64,000 nucleotides of DNA from GCA-2684655 sp045105235 (GTDB lineage Bacteria > Planctomycetota > UBA1135 > UBA2386): contig JBGCDH010000028.1 in the NCBI GenBank assembly GCA_045105235.1, positions 1 to 64,000 on the forward strand, given 5' to 3'. The position numbers and the translations under genes were made by a program. Below, in pieces: positions 53,922-62,094 of the stretch (position 1 is its first letter; each line of letters opens with the position of its first letter). Below the pieces are notes generated by a model. It was not told the origin of the DNA and ran no database searches. It was given only the letters and a program-made list of their open reading frames with translations.

Positions 53922-53969
53922 CGCTGGCGAGAACGAACGCTGGCGAGAACGAACGCCGGCGAGAAGCGA
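53922..53969 (+). repeat. 16-bp tandem repeat directly after a stop codon
   Basis: CGCTGGCGAGAACGAA occurs twice (53922-53937, 53938-53953), followed by a diverged copy CGCCGGCGAGAAGCGA (53954-53969). It begins at the base after the TAA of the LRR gene. Confidence 0.93.
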
Positions 53970-54102
53970 CGGCGTTGGGGGATTCCCCCACGTCGTCGCG
54001 CCTTTGCCGGCAAGCGCATGCGGTGGGCTTGGGTCGCGGCGCGCGGCGGACGATAGGTCGCTCGGGAGATGATTTCGCGCGGCAGCGCCCGCGATTGCGC
54101 CT

Positions 54103-56148
54103 ATGGAATCAAACGACTGCGCCCAGCTTGGAGCGAGCAGCACGGAGGTTGAGCACGGCCTGCTTGGGCTCATCCTCGAGTTGATCCCGTATGCGGTGTT
54201 CTGGAAGGACACCGAGAGTCGCTACCTGGGCTGCAACCGCACGTTCGCTGAGCTCGGTGGCCTGTCGGACCCTCGCCAGATCATCGGCAAAGACGACTTC
54301 GATCTGCCGTGGTCCAAGGAGGAGTCCGAAGCCTACCGCGCGGATGACGCCGCCGTGATGAGGTCGGGAGAGGCCAAGATCCACATTGTCGAACGCCAGA
54401 CGACCGACGCCGGCGGCGAAACCTGGGTCGACACCAGCAAGGTGCCGCTGCGCGATCGCGATGGGCGCGTGATCGGAGTTGTGGGCATCTATGCGGACAT
54501 TACCGAACAGAAGGAATCGGAGATCGAGCTGCGTCGTGTCCGCGAGCACCTGGGCGCCGCGATCGATGCCATCGGATCTGGCCTGGTTCTCTATGACGAG
54601 AACGAGCGCATGGTGTTCTGCAACGAACCCTATCGGGACATCTACAAGGAGTGCCGTTCGATCCTCGAGCCGGGCGTTTCGTACCAGGACGTCTTGCGCT
54701 GTTTCGCCAGCAGGGCTTTGGATCTGCCGCAAGAAGGTGCGGAAGACTGGGCGCAGCAACGACTGGAGCAGCACCGCAAATGTGAGACGGACTGGATCCA
54801 GGAGCTGCCCGACCGCGTCATCCGAGTTAGCGACCGCCGCACCAAGGATGGCGGCACCGTCAGTTTGCGTACGGACATCTCCGACCTGAAAAAGATCGAG
54901 ACGGAGCTGCGCCAGGCCAAAGAGCTCGCCGAGCAGGCGAGCCGCGCCAAGACGGAGTTTTTGGCGAACATGAGTCACGAGATCCGGACGCCGATGACCG
55001 CGATCCTCGGGTTCACGGAAATGCTGATTGCGGAGACGTCGGCGCCCGCGAGTCTGCGGGCGCTCCGGACGATCCAGCGCAACGGCGACAACCTGCTGTC
55101 TCTGATGAACGACATCCTGGACCTCGCCAAAGTGGAGGCCGGCAAGTTCCGCTGCGAGCAGCAGTCGATCGCGCTCGATCAAATTCTGGCCGACGTCGTG
55201 CAGCTCCTGTGGTCACAGGCGCAGGCGAAGACCCTCGCGCTCGAGGTCGTCTACGAAACGAGCATCCCGCGCCTGATTCGCACCGATGGCACCCGCATGC
55301 GCCAGGTGCTGGTCAACCTCGTTAGCAATGCACTGAAGTTCACGGAGTGCGGCGGTGTCACAATCCGTGTTCGCTACGAAGCGACCGGCAGCGGCGGTGC
55401 CGTGCAGCTTTCGGTGGAAGACACCGGCATTGGCATGAGCAACGAGCAGCTCAAGCGGGTCTTTGATCCGTTTGAGCAGGCTGATCTGTCGACGACGCGC
55501 CAATACGGCGGAACGGGCCTTGGGCTGACCATCTGCCAGCGCCTCGCCGAACTCCTCGGCGGAGAAATCACGGCCAGTTCGAGCCAGGGACGCGGCAGCA
55601 GCTTCCGGTTCCGCTTTGCCGCGCCGGCCGTTGGCGGCTCGTCGCTGTGGCGGCCAGACCAAGTCGCGCGCCCAGATGATCCAGGCCAGGCAGCGAGGGA
55701 TCCTGCGTCAAAGGGCGCCGCGGCCTCCGTACCGCCCAGGGCTGGCAACCGGCTTGCCGGTTCCTACATTTTGTTGGCCGAGGACGGCGCCGACAACCAG
55801 CGCCTGCTGTCGCACATGCTGCGCAAGAGTGGCGTCAACGTCAGCGTCGTCGCCAACGGCGTCCTCGCCGTCGAGGCCTATCGCGACCACCGCGACTCGG
55901 GCTCGCCGTTTGACCTCGTCCTGATGGACATGCAGATGCCGCACATGGATGGCTACGAAGCTACCGGGTGGATCCGCAAGGAAGACCCCGCGATTCCGGT
56001 GATCGCCTTGACCGCGCATGCGATGGCGGGCGACCGCGAACGCTGCCTGGAAGCCGGTTGCAGTGACTACCTGACAAAGCCCATCCGTCATGCTGTTTTG
56101 CTGCAGGCGTGTTCCGACTGGCTGGACAAAGCTGCGGCGAACCCGTAG
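54103..56148 (+). CDS. hybrid sensor histidine kinase (PAS-PAS-HisKA-HATPase-REC)
   Basis: 681 residues, apparently soluble. PAS 1 (about 18-145, VFWKDTESRYLGCNRTFAEL), PAS 2 (about 150-265, LVLYDENERMVFCNEPYRDIY), HisKA with phospho-acceptor His at 292 in NMSHEIRTPM, HATPase with DTGIGMSNEQLKRVFDPF and GGTGLGLTIC (about 390-505), and a C-terminal receiver with phospho-acceptor Asp at 609 in LVLMDMQMPHMDG. No output domain or cognate regulator lies in the window. Start is the ATG at 54103 without a clear Shine-Dalgarno. Confidence 0.94.
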   Translation: MESNDCAQLGASSTEVEHGLLGLILELIPYAVFWKDTESRYLGCNRTFAELGGLSDPRQIIGKDDFDLPWSKEESEAYRADDAAVMRSGEAKIHIVERQTTDAGGETWVDTSKVPLRDRDGRVIGVVGIYADITEQKESEIELRRVREHLGAAIDAIGSGLVLYDENERMVFCNEPYRDIYKECRSILEPGVSYQDVLRCFASRALDLPQEGAEDWAQQRLEQHRKCETDWIQELPDRVIRVSDRRTKDGGTVSLRTDISDLKKIETELRQAKELAEQASRAKTEFLANMSHEIRTPMTAILGFTEMLIAETSAPASLRALRTIQRNGDNLLSLMNDILDLAKVEAGKFRCEQQSIALDQILADVVQLLWSQAQAKTLALEVVYETSIPRLIRTDGTRMRQVLVNLVSNALKFTECGGVTIRVRYEATGSGGAVQLSVEDTGIGMSNEQLKRVFDPFEQADLSTTRQYGGTGLGLTICQRLAELLGGEITASSSQGRGSSFRFRFAAPAVGGSSLWRPDQVARPDDPGQAARDPASKGAAASVPPRAGNRLAGSYILLAEDGADNQRLLSHMLRKSGVNVSVVANGVLAVEAYRDHRDSGSPFDLVLMDMQMPHMDGYEATGWIRKEDPAIPVIALTAHAMAGDRERCLEAGCSDYLTKPIRHAVLLQACSDWLDKAAANP

Positions 56149-56233
56149 CCGCGTTCGATCGGGCGGGTTTGGGCCGCATGGTTTGCGGCTCGACCCGCGC
56201 CGATTCGTCGAAAGATGCCGGCGTTCGTTCCCG

Positions 56234-57406
56234 CTACCGTGCGGCTTCGGTCACACACCGAATCTTGCCGTCGTGCGCGCCGAACCACAGCGATTGTCCG
56301 ACGGCGGCGGGCGAGCTCCAGACGGTGCTGCCGACTTCGAATCGCCAGGCCACGAGTCCGGTGTGGCGGTCGACGGCAAACAGGGCGCCGGGCTGGTCGC
56401 CGCCCGCACCTTCGCCGCCGACATACAGGTGGTTGCCGACCCATGCCGGCGTTCCGAGGACGCGGCCGCGCAGATCGCAGCGCCAGCGTTCTTGGCCCGT
56501 CTGCAGCTCGACGGCGTAGAGGTTGTGGTCGTCGGAACCGATGTAGACGGTGCCGCCATCGGCATCGATGACAGGCGAAGAAAACACGGCGCCGCCGGTC
56601 GGGAAGCGCCACTGCTCCTGGCCGCTGTGGACGTCGAGCGCGTAGACGTTGCCGTCGTCGGAGCCGACCACGACGAGCTCGCCGACGATCGCAGGCGAGC
56701 ACCAAACTCCCGCCTCGGTGGCGAAGCGGAAGCGCTCTTGGCCGGAGTCCGCTTCGATGCCGTAGACGTTGCCGTCCCGCGAACCGATCGCGAGCAGCCC
56801 ATTGTGCACAGCCGGTGAGGACAAGATCTCGCCGCCCGTCGCAAACGTCCAGCGCTCTGCGCCCGTCTTTGCGTCCAGGGCGTAGACCTTGTGGTCGAAG
56901 CCGCCGAAGTAGCAAACGCCGTCCAGGATCGTGGGCGACGACTGCTGGCCGCCGTCGCCGAGCGCTACGGCAAAGCGCGCCTTGCCGCTGCTGGTTTCAA
57001 CGGCGTAGAAGCGGTTGTCGTCGGCGCCGAAGTAGACGAGGCCGCGGGCGACCGCCGGCGATGCGCGAACCAGGCCGGCGACGGGAAAGCGCCAACGCTC
57101 TTCGCCGGTCTGCGCATCGAGCGCAAACAGGTTGTTGGCGAACGTGCCGCAGTAGAGCGTGCCGTCGACGACGGTCGGCGAGGACTCGACGGTGCCGCCG
57201 GTCTCGAATGACCACAGCAGCTGCGGGTTGTCGACCTGCTTGGCTGTGGGCGCGCTGCCGCGGTGGGTGGGGCTGCCGCGGAACGCCGTCCAGGAGTTGG
57301 GCCTGTCAGATGTTGCGCGGCAGCTCAAGGCGGCAAGCGAAAGGGCTAGATAGGTCAGGGCTCGCCGCTGTCGGTGTCGCCGGCGGCGCAGTTTCCAGTT
57401 GCTCAT
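56234..57406 (-). CDS. PQQ-like beta-propeller (exported)
   Basis: 390 residues. N-terminal basic stretch and hydrophobic signal ending near LSLAALSC, a weak lipobox, so the protein is secreted or a lipoprotein. Repeats of about 40 residues follow, each with W-F/G motifs such as ERWRFPVAG, AKTGAERWTFATGGEILSSPAV, ALDVHSGQEQWRFPTGG and YIGSDDHNLYAVELQTGQERW, eight blades by eye. This is the BamB/PQQ-type fold. Such proteins are numerous in Planctomycetota and often lack a known substrate. Not adjacent to der or other BamB partners. Confidence 0.86.
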   Translation of the reverse strand: MSNWKLRRRRHRQRRALTYLALSLAALSCRATSDRPNSWTAFRGSPTHRGSAPTAKQVDNPQLLWSFETGGTVESSPTVVDGTLYCGTFANNLFALDAQTGEERWRFPVAGLVRASPAVARGLVYFGADDNRFYAVETSSGKARFAVALGDGGQQSSPTILDGVCYFGGFDHKVYALDAKTGAERWTFATGGEILSSPAVHNGLLAIGSRDGNVYGIEADSGQERFRFATEAGVWCSPAIVGELVVVGSDDGNVYALDVHSGQEQWRFPTGGAVFSSPVIDADGGTVYIGSDDHNLYAVELQTGQERWRCDLRGRVLGTPAWVGNHLYVGGEGAGGDQPGALFAVDRHTGLVAWRFEVGSTVWSSPAAVGQSLWFGAHDGKIRCVTEAAR

Positions 57407-57500
57407 GCGGAACGCAGCGTAGCGTGCGACCGTTTGCGGCGGTGTTTCTCAACGGCCCGCTAGGACTCGTCGGAGGTCCCCGGCACACTACAGCCGCAAC

Positions 57501-58511
57501 ATGAGCAAGCCCATTGTCCTCAGCGGCTGCCAGCCGTCCGGCGTCCTGACTCTCGGCAACTACCTTGGCGCTTTGCGTCAGTGGGTCGAGATGCAGGACG
57601 ACTACGAGTGCCTGTATTGCATTGTCGATCTGCATGCCATCACGGTGCGGCAGGAGCCAGAGGCCCTGCGCACCGCGACGCTCGACACGTTGGCGCTCTA
57701 CCTGGCTTGCGGCATCGATCCCGACCGGAGCACCGTCTTTGTGCAGTCGCACGTGCCGGAGCACGCCGAGCTGTCGTGGGTGCTGAGCTGCTACTCGCAG
57801 ATGGGGGAGCTCAATCGGATGACGCAGTTCAAGGACAAGTCCAAGCGCCATGCGGAGAACATCAACGTCGGGCTGTTTTCGTATCCGGTGCTGATGGCGG
57901 CCGACATCTTGCTCTACCAGGCTCATCAGGTGCCGGTAGGGCAAGATCAGAAGCAGCATCTGGAGCTGACGCGCGACGTCGCGCATCGCTTCAATACCCA
58001 GCACGGCGAGACGTTTCGGGTGCCGGAGCCGTTCATCCCCAAAGTTGCGGCGCGCGTGATGTCGCTGCAGGAGCCGACCGCCAAGATGAGCAAGTCGGAC
58101 GGCAATCCGAACAACTTCGTCGATCTGCTGGAAGACGCGAAGAAGATCAGCAAGAAGTTCAAGCGCGCCGTGACCGATCCCGAAGATCCGCCGCGCATCG
58201 TGCACGACCCGGAAAACAAGCCCGGGATTGCCAACCTGCTGAGCATCCTGGGCGCGATCCGCGGAGCGAGCTTTGCCGAGCTCGAGAGCGAATACGCGGG
58301 CAAGATGTATGGCCATCTCAAGACCGACGTCGCCGAAGCGGTTTGCGCGCTGCTCGAGCCGGTGCGCGTGCGCTACCAGGAACTTCGTCAGGACACCGCC
58401 GAACTCGACCGCGTGATGGCTTCCGGTGCCGAGCGTGCCAGGCAGCGCGCCAGCGTGACGTTGGCCAAGGTCTACGATGCGCTCGGCCTCGTGCGCCGAC
58501 CCGGCGTCTAG
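57501..58511 (+). CDS. trpS: tryptophanyl-tRNA synthetase
   Basis: Class I synthetase charging tRNA-Trp. 336 residues, normal length. Start MSKPIVLSGCQPSGVLTLGNYLGAL contains the TLGNY form of the HIGH motif, and the second motif is AKMSKSDGN near residue 194. QMGELNRMTQFKDKS and VGQDQKQHLELTRDVAHRFN are also typical. No Shine-Dalgarno. Directly after its TAG begins the 15-bp repeat array at 58519. Confidence 0.96.
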   Translation: MSKPIVLSGCQPSGVLTLGNYLGALRQWVEMQDDYECLYCIVDLHAITVRQEPEALRTATLDTLALYLACGIDPDRSTVFVQSHVPEHAELSWVLSCYSQMGELNRMTQFKDKSKRHAENINVGLFSYPVLMAADILLYQAHQVPVGQDQKQHLELTRDVAHRFNTQHGETFRVPEPFIPKVAARVMSLQEPTAKMSKSDGNPNNFVDLLEDAKKISKKFKRAVTDPEDPPRIVHDPENKPGIANLLSILGAIRGASFAELESEYAGKMYGHLKTDVAEAVCALLEPVRVRYQELRQDTAELDRVMASGAERARQRASVTLAKVYDALGLVRRPGV

Positions 58512-58518
58512 CGCGGCG

Positions 58519-58639
58519 GTGAACTGGGCGGCCGTGAACTGGGCGGCCGTGAACTGGGCGGCCGTGAATTGGGCGGCGGTGAATTGGGCGGCGGTGATAT
58601 TGCGCGGCCGTGAATTAGGCGGCCGTGAACTGCGCCGTG
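58519..58639 (+). repeat. 15-bp tandem repeat array after trpS
   Basis: GTGAACTGGGCGGCC three times (58519, 58534, 58549), GTGAATTGGGCGGCG twice, one 16-base unit, one GTGAATTAGGCGGCC, and a diverged last unit. It starts seven bases after the trpS TAG (58509-58511). One frame reads NWAAV repeatedly, but no gene is supported: there is no start context and no conserved product. Confidence 0.95.
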
Positions 58640-58730
58640 CGGGGCGACTGCGCGCCTGATGTTGCCAACGCAGCTGTTCGCCAGCGACGTTTCCGTTTCT
58701 GCTCGCGGCATTTGGCGCTAAAACGGCGGC

Positions 58731-59375
58731 ATGGCGCAGACGAGGGCGAACGTTCGTACGATTTCCACGTATCCGGCGGCCGGCCATGCTGCGGCCGGCC
58801 AGCGTGTAGGCGCGCTGCGTGGTGTTCTTGCCGCACGGCGCCGTGGTTTTTTCGCACGGTGGAGCATTTGCGCGACCTGGGCGCTGCTGCTCCTTTCGTT
58901 GGGCTCCTGCGCGGCGAAGCCGGCGACCAACGAGCAGACGCAGCTCGCCGAGCGGCAGCTGCTGATGCCCTACCTGCAAGACCGGCTTGTCGTCTGCAGC
59001 GAGCTGACGATCGACATCACGCCCAACTTCCACCTGAACGTCAGCAACCCTGGCGTTGACGAGCGCAAGCAGCGCTTTGAACGCATCGAAGGGGTTGCCC
59101 AAGTCGAGAAGGTCTGGAGCAATCTGACGGGCGGGGAATCCGGTTGGTTCAGCGTGACCATCTCCGAGCCGCTCGACCCGATTGACGTCGCCGCCAAGCG
59201 GGGGCCGCACACGACGTTCAAGGTCATGAGCCAGCTGCGTATCGTGGTGCACGAGCGCGCCCAAATGCAGCTCTCGGCGCGTGCCGAGGGGCCCTTCGTG
59301 GCGGTGCAGGAAGCCAACGCCGAAGCGCGTGAAGTGCGTTCGTTCGCCATCGTCGACGGTGTTCTCGAGCGATGA
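58731..59375 (+). CDS. lipoprotein, unknown function
   Basis: 214 residues from the ATG at 58731; the true start may be later (an in-frame GTG lies near 58824), which would give a more usual signal length. Hydrophobic stretch with lipobox SLGSC near residue 60. The mature part is about 155 residues, with PYLQDRLVVCSELTIDITPNFHLNVSNPGVD and beta-strand-like segments; no family recognised. Its stop overlaps the start of the TPR protein (ATGA), so the two are probably co-translated and act together at the envelope. Confidence 0.75.
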   Translation: MAQTRANVRTISTYPAAGHAAAGQRVGALRGVLAARRRGFFARWSICATWALLLLSLGSCAAKPATNEQTQLAERQLLMPYLQDRLVVCSELTIDITPNFHLNVSNPGVDERKQRFERIEGVAQVEKVWSNLTGGESGWFSVTISEPLDPIDVAAKRGPHTTFKVMSQLRIVVHERAQMQLSARAEGPFVAVQEANAEAREVRSFAIVDGVLER

Positions 59376-60580
59376 GCGCAGGCAGGCGTGACGGCAGGAC
59401 GGGGCGCGAGGCGGTCGGTGGACGGTGCCGCGCAACGGCGCCCTCGGCCCTGGGCTACTGGCTGTGGGACCGCTTGCGCAGGTTGTCGCCGGCGCCGATT
59501 TGGCTGCTCGCGGTCGCAGTGGCTCCGATGGGCGCCTGCTCGATGTTCGGTGAGGTCGAGGTGCCGGGCGGCACGCCGACCGTCGACTACGATACCTGCG
59601 AGGACGCGGAGGGGCGGCTGGCTTGGCAGGAGGCACGCTCGGCTTTGGCGCAGGGTGATGACCGGGCTGCGTTGCCGCTGCTGCAGCGCGCCGTTCGGCG
59701 ATGTCCGGTGCTGGTGCGTGCGCACCTTGCCTATCAGGATGTCGCGAGGCGGCTCGGCGGCGACGAGGAGCAAGCCATGATCGACTTCTACGTTGCGCAG
59801 CAGCCGAGCCAAGGCACGCCGGTGCCGGCCTACCTCAGGGCGCGACTTGCTGATACCGCCTACGCGCAGGCCAACGCCGTCGACGCGATCCTCGCGGAGC
59901 AAGACGACTTTGCGTGGGCGCACCTGTCGCGCGGTCGGATCAACCGCGGCCAGGGGCGGCTGACCGAGGCGTTGCTCGACTTCGAGCGGGCGATCCGGAG
60001 CGATGGGGGCATCGTCGAGGCGCGCTTGGAGCGCGCGCAGGTCCTGGTCGATCTGGGCCGCGACGAAGAGGCTGCCGTCGCCTATGCGAGCTACCTGCGC
60101 GAGCGGCCCGCGGATCTGGTCGCGATGCACGACTACGCGACCTTGCTGCTCTACCGGCTCGGTCGGATCCAGGAGGCGATCGGCTGGCTCGACAAGCTCG
60201 AGGCGCAGGGCGACCGTTCGATCGCGCTGCGCATGGATCGGGCCGCAGCGATGTGGCAGGGTAAGCAGTCCCAGGCTGCCGCCGAGCTCTACTTCGAAAT
60301 CTTGGAAGAAGCGCCGACAACGGCGCGGGCCGCCTTGAACCTCGGCATGCTCTACTACGAGATCGTGCCGCAGGACGAAGGCGGCCGGCAGCGCTTTTGG
60401 CCGAAGGCGCGCGCGGCCTTCCGTATGTTCTTGTCGATGAGTGAGCCGAGCGACGGCCACGAGCAGTTCGAGCGCACGTGGGCTGTGCCGTATCGGTTGG
60501 AGCGCATCGCGCGCCGGCTCGGACCGGCGCCGACCGAGACGCCGCAGCTCGAGATGCTGCGTTGGCCGAGCGGTTCGTAG
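59372..60580 (+). CDS. tetratricopeptide-repeat protein, probable lipoprotein
   Basis: 402 residues. Arg-rich N-terminus, then a hydrophobic segment ending near PMGAC (residue ~56), which could be a lipobox. TPR-like repeats from about 80 to 350, with AHLSRGRINRGQGRLTEALLDFERAI and ALNLGMLYYEIV as the clearest, and several degenerate ones. Probably an envelope scaffold with the lipoprotein translated just before it. Partner and pathway unknown. Confidence 0.8.
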   Translation: MSAGRRDGRTGREAVGGRCRATAPSALGYWLWDRLRRLSPAPIWLLAVAVAPMGACSMFGEVEVPGGTPTVDYDTCEDAEGRLAWQEARSALAQGDDRAALPLLQRAVRRCPVLVRAHLAYQDVARRLGGDEEQAMIDFYVAQQPSQGTPVPAYLRARLADTAYAQANAVDAILAEQDDFAWAHLSRGRINRGQGRLTEALLDFERAIRSDGGIVEARLERAQVLVDLGRDEEAAVAYASYLRERPADLVAMHDYATLLLYRLGRIQEAIGWLDKLEAQGDRSIALRMDRAAAMWQGKQSQAAAELYFEILEEAPTTARAALNLGMLYYEIVPQDEGGRQRFWPKARAAFRMFLSMSEPSDGHEQFERTWAVPYRLERIARRLGPAPTETPQLEMLRWPSGS

Positions 60581-60655
60581 GACGTGTGGCGCCTCGGCGG
60601 CGGCGGTCTCGTGTCTTTCAGATGCACGACGCGAGGGGGCAGCCGCGACCGTTTG

Positions 60656-61432
60656 TCAGGTGCTTCCGTTCGGCGTGCGGTCAGACGGTGACATCGCGGC
60701 GGCGAGCCCAAGTGCGCGTAGCTGCGGCAGCAGCCGCTGCCAGTCGGCACGGGCCCACGAGTCGGTTGCGGTGCCGGCTGGCACGATGCGGTAGCGCGGC
60801 GAGTCGATCTTGGTGATCGTCCATGCGGCGTCGGCGTCGCGGCCTGCCGGCGGCTGCGCCGGGGTGATGATGAGGTTGCGCAGGTCCAAGTTGCCGTCTC
60901 GAAACCCCGACCGGTGGAGTTTTGCCACCCAAGCGAGGATGTCGCGGGCGAGGTCCTGCCGGGAGGCCGCGGGCAGTGGTGCGGGCGCTCCGGGCGCGCG
61001 GCGCGGGGGCCCGCCCAGAAGGCATTCGGCGGTACGCCCCGGCACAGCCGACGTGATCAGGGCCGCCTGACAAACGAAGCCGGCCCGACGCCATTCGTAG
61101 CAGGCTGCGGCTGCTGGTGCGCCAAAGCCGTGTGTGCGGAGCCAGGTCAGGGCCTGCGCTTCGCGGCGGGCCCGGGGCGCGCGCCACGGTGCGGTCCAGC
61201 GTGCAAAGTTCCGCAGCCGATCGCGCCATCGTGGAAACTCATACACTTTGACGAAGAACTCACCGCCGCCGTCCGCGGCCTGGACTCGGCGAACCCACGA
61301 GCTGCGGGCGTTCGTCACCGGAACGCCCGTGCCACGGGCAGTTAAGATATCGAGCGGCGGCAGCAGGCCCAAAAAGTCCGGCCAATTCGTAGTGGCGGAA
61401 GTGATTCGGGAAGGACCGTGGATTCTTGTCAC
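60656..61432 (-). CDS. Kdo/heptose kinase-like (LPS kinase, InaA/WaaP type) protein
   Basis: 258 residues, reading from a GTG at 61432; the start is uncertain. Protein-kinase-like fold of the LPS kinase family: FFVKVYEFPRWRDRLRN carries the ATP-binding Lys, followed by RREAQALTWLRTHGF. The catalytic loop reads GFRDGNLDLRNLII, with D-x-x-N spacing (Asp then Asn) but without the usual His before the Asp, and the metal Asp lies in TKIDSPRYR. LPS kinases add phosphate to Kdo or heptose of the inner core. With the kdsB-like gene at 16108 this supports an LPS outer membrane. The start overlaps the HU promoter. Confidence 0.78.
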   Translation of the reverse strand: MTRIHGPSRITSATTNWPDFLGLLPPLDILTARGTGVPVTNARSSWVRRVQAADGGGEFFVKVYEFPRWRDRLRNFARWTAPWRAPRARREAQALTWLRTHGFGAPAAAACYEWRRAGFVCQAALITSAVPGRTAECLLGGPPRRAPGAPAPLPAASRQDLARDILAWVAKLHRSGFRDGNLDLRNLIITPAQPPAGRDADAAWTITKIDSPRYRIVPAGTATDSWARADWQRLLPQLRALGLAAAMSPSDRTPNGST

Positions 61433-61455
61433 CTATCGGCTCGCAAAGGTATACT
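61426..61455 (+). promoter_or_regulatory. sigma70-type promoter of the HU-like gene
   Basis: TTGTCA at 61426-61431 and TATACT at 61450-61455 with an 18-base spacer, about 67 bases upstream of the HU start. Both hexamers differ from consensus at one position. It is the clearest promoter in the window and lies across the likely start of the divergent kinase gene. Confidence 0.75.
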
Positions 61456-61512
61456 ATGCCTCGACTTGTTGCATGCACGCGCGACCGTCCGGTGTTGCGC
61501 TTCCGATCCCCC

Positions 61513-61518
61513 AGGAGG
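61513..61518 (+). promoter_or_regulatory. strong Shine-Dalgarno deciding the HU start
   Basis: AGGAGG four bases before the GTG at 61523. Most other isolated starts in the window have no such site. Confidence 0.9.
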
Positions 61519-61522
61519 CAAG

Positions 61523-61930
61523 GTGAAGACTGTCACCAAGAAGGAGCTGGTACACCGAATCGCCGAGAAAACCGGCGTCACAAAGGTCGTTGCGAAGGAC
61601 GTGATCCAGTCTTTCCTGAATGCGATCATCGATGAACTCTCAGAAGGCAACCGCCTGGAGTTCCGTGAGTTCGGTGTTTTTGAGTCGCGCGAACGCGCGG
61701 CGCGCACGGCGCAGAATCCGCGCACCCTGGAAAAGGTGCCGGTGCCCGCAAAGCGTATTGTGAAGTTCAAAGTCGGGCGACTGATGCGAAAGAAGGTCTC
61801 CGGCGAAGACGTCGGCGATCTGACGCTCGACGACGGCGATTCGGACGGCTCGGCGCCCGAGGGTCGTGCCGCGGAGGCGCCGCCGCCGCGCGCTGCCGGC
61901 GAAGGCGGAGAGGCGCAGAGTCACGGCTGA
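61523..61930 (+). CDS. HU/IHF-family DNA-binding protein
   Basis: 135 residues from the GTG at 61523. Core of about 95 residues: KKELVHRIAEKTGVTKVVAKDVIQSF (helices), GNRLEFREFGVFESRERAARTAQNPRT, the usual FGxF and NP-arm region with the intercalating Pro, and GRLMRKKVSG. HU proteins are about 90 residues long; here a further 40-residue acidic Asp/Gly/Ala/Pro tail follows. Strong promoter and Shine-Dalgarno suggest high expression, as expected for a nucleoid protein. HU versus IHF cannot be told from sequence alone. The stop lies inside a 17-bp repeat. Confidence 0.93.
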   Translation: MKTVTKKELVHRIAEKTGVTKVVAKDVIQSFLNAIIDELSEGNRLEFREFGVFESRERAARTAQNPRTLEKVPVPAKRIVKFKVGRLMRKKVSGEDVGDLTLDDGDSDGSAPEGRAAEAPPPRAAGEGGEAQSHG

Positions 61931-61976
61931 CGCAGAGTCACGGCTGACGCAGATCACGGCTGACGCAGAGTTACGG
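61914..61976 (+). repeat. 17-bp tandem repeat spanning the HU stop codon
   Basis: CGCAGAGTCACGGCTGA (61914-61930, contains the TGA stop), the same again (61931-61947), a 16-base copy CGCAGATCACGGCTGA (61948-61963) and a partial copy. The repeat therefore begins within the coding sequence and ends outside it. Confidence 0.93.
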
Positions 61977-62094
61977 CCCTGTCCGTCTGCCTTGACTCGG
62001 CAGTCTCGCTCGACCCGACAGCCCGGCACGACCTGCTCGATTCGAACCGGCGTTCGCCGCGCTTACGCCTGTAGCTTTCCAGGCTTCAAGCGAC

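Noticed and set aside
58519..58639. Possible small gene or CRISPR in the array after trpS
   Set aside because: No spacers, and the repeated NWAAV reading has no start site or conservation. The unit also contains a one-base length change that breaks the frame.
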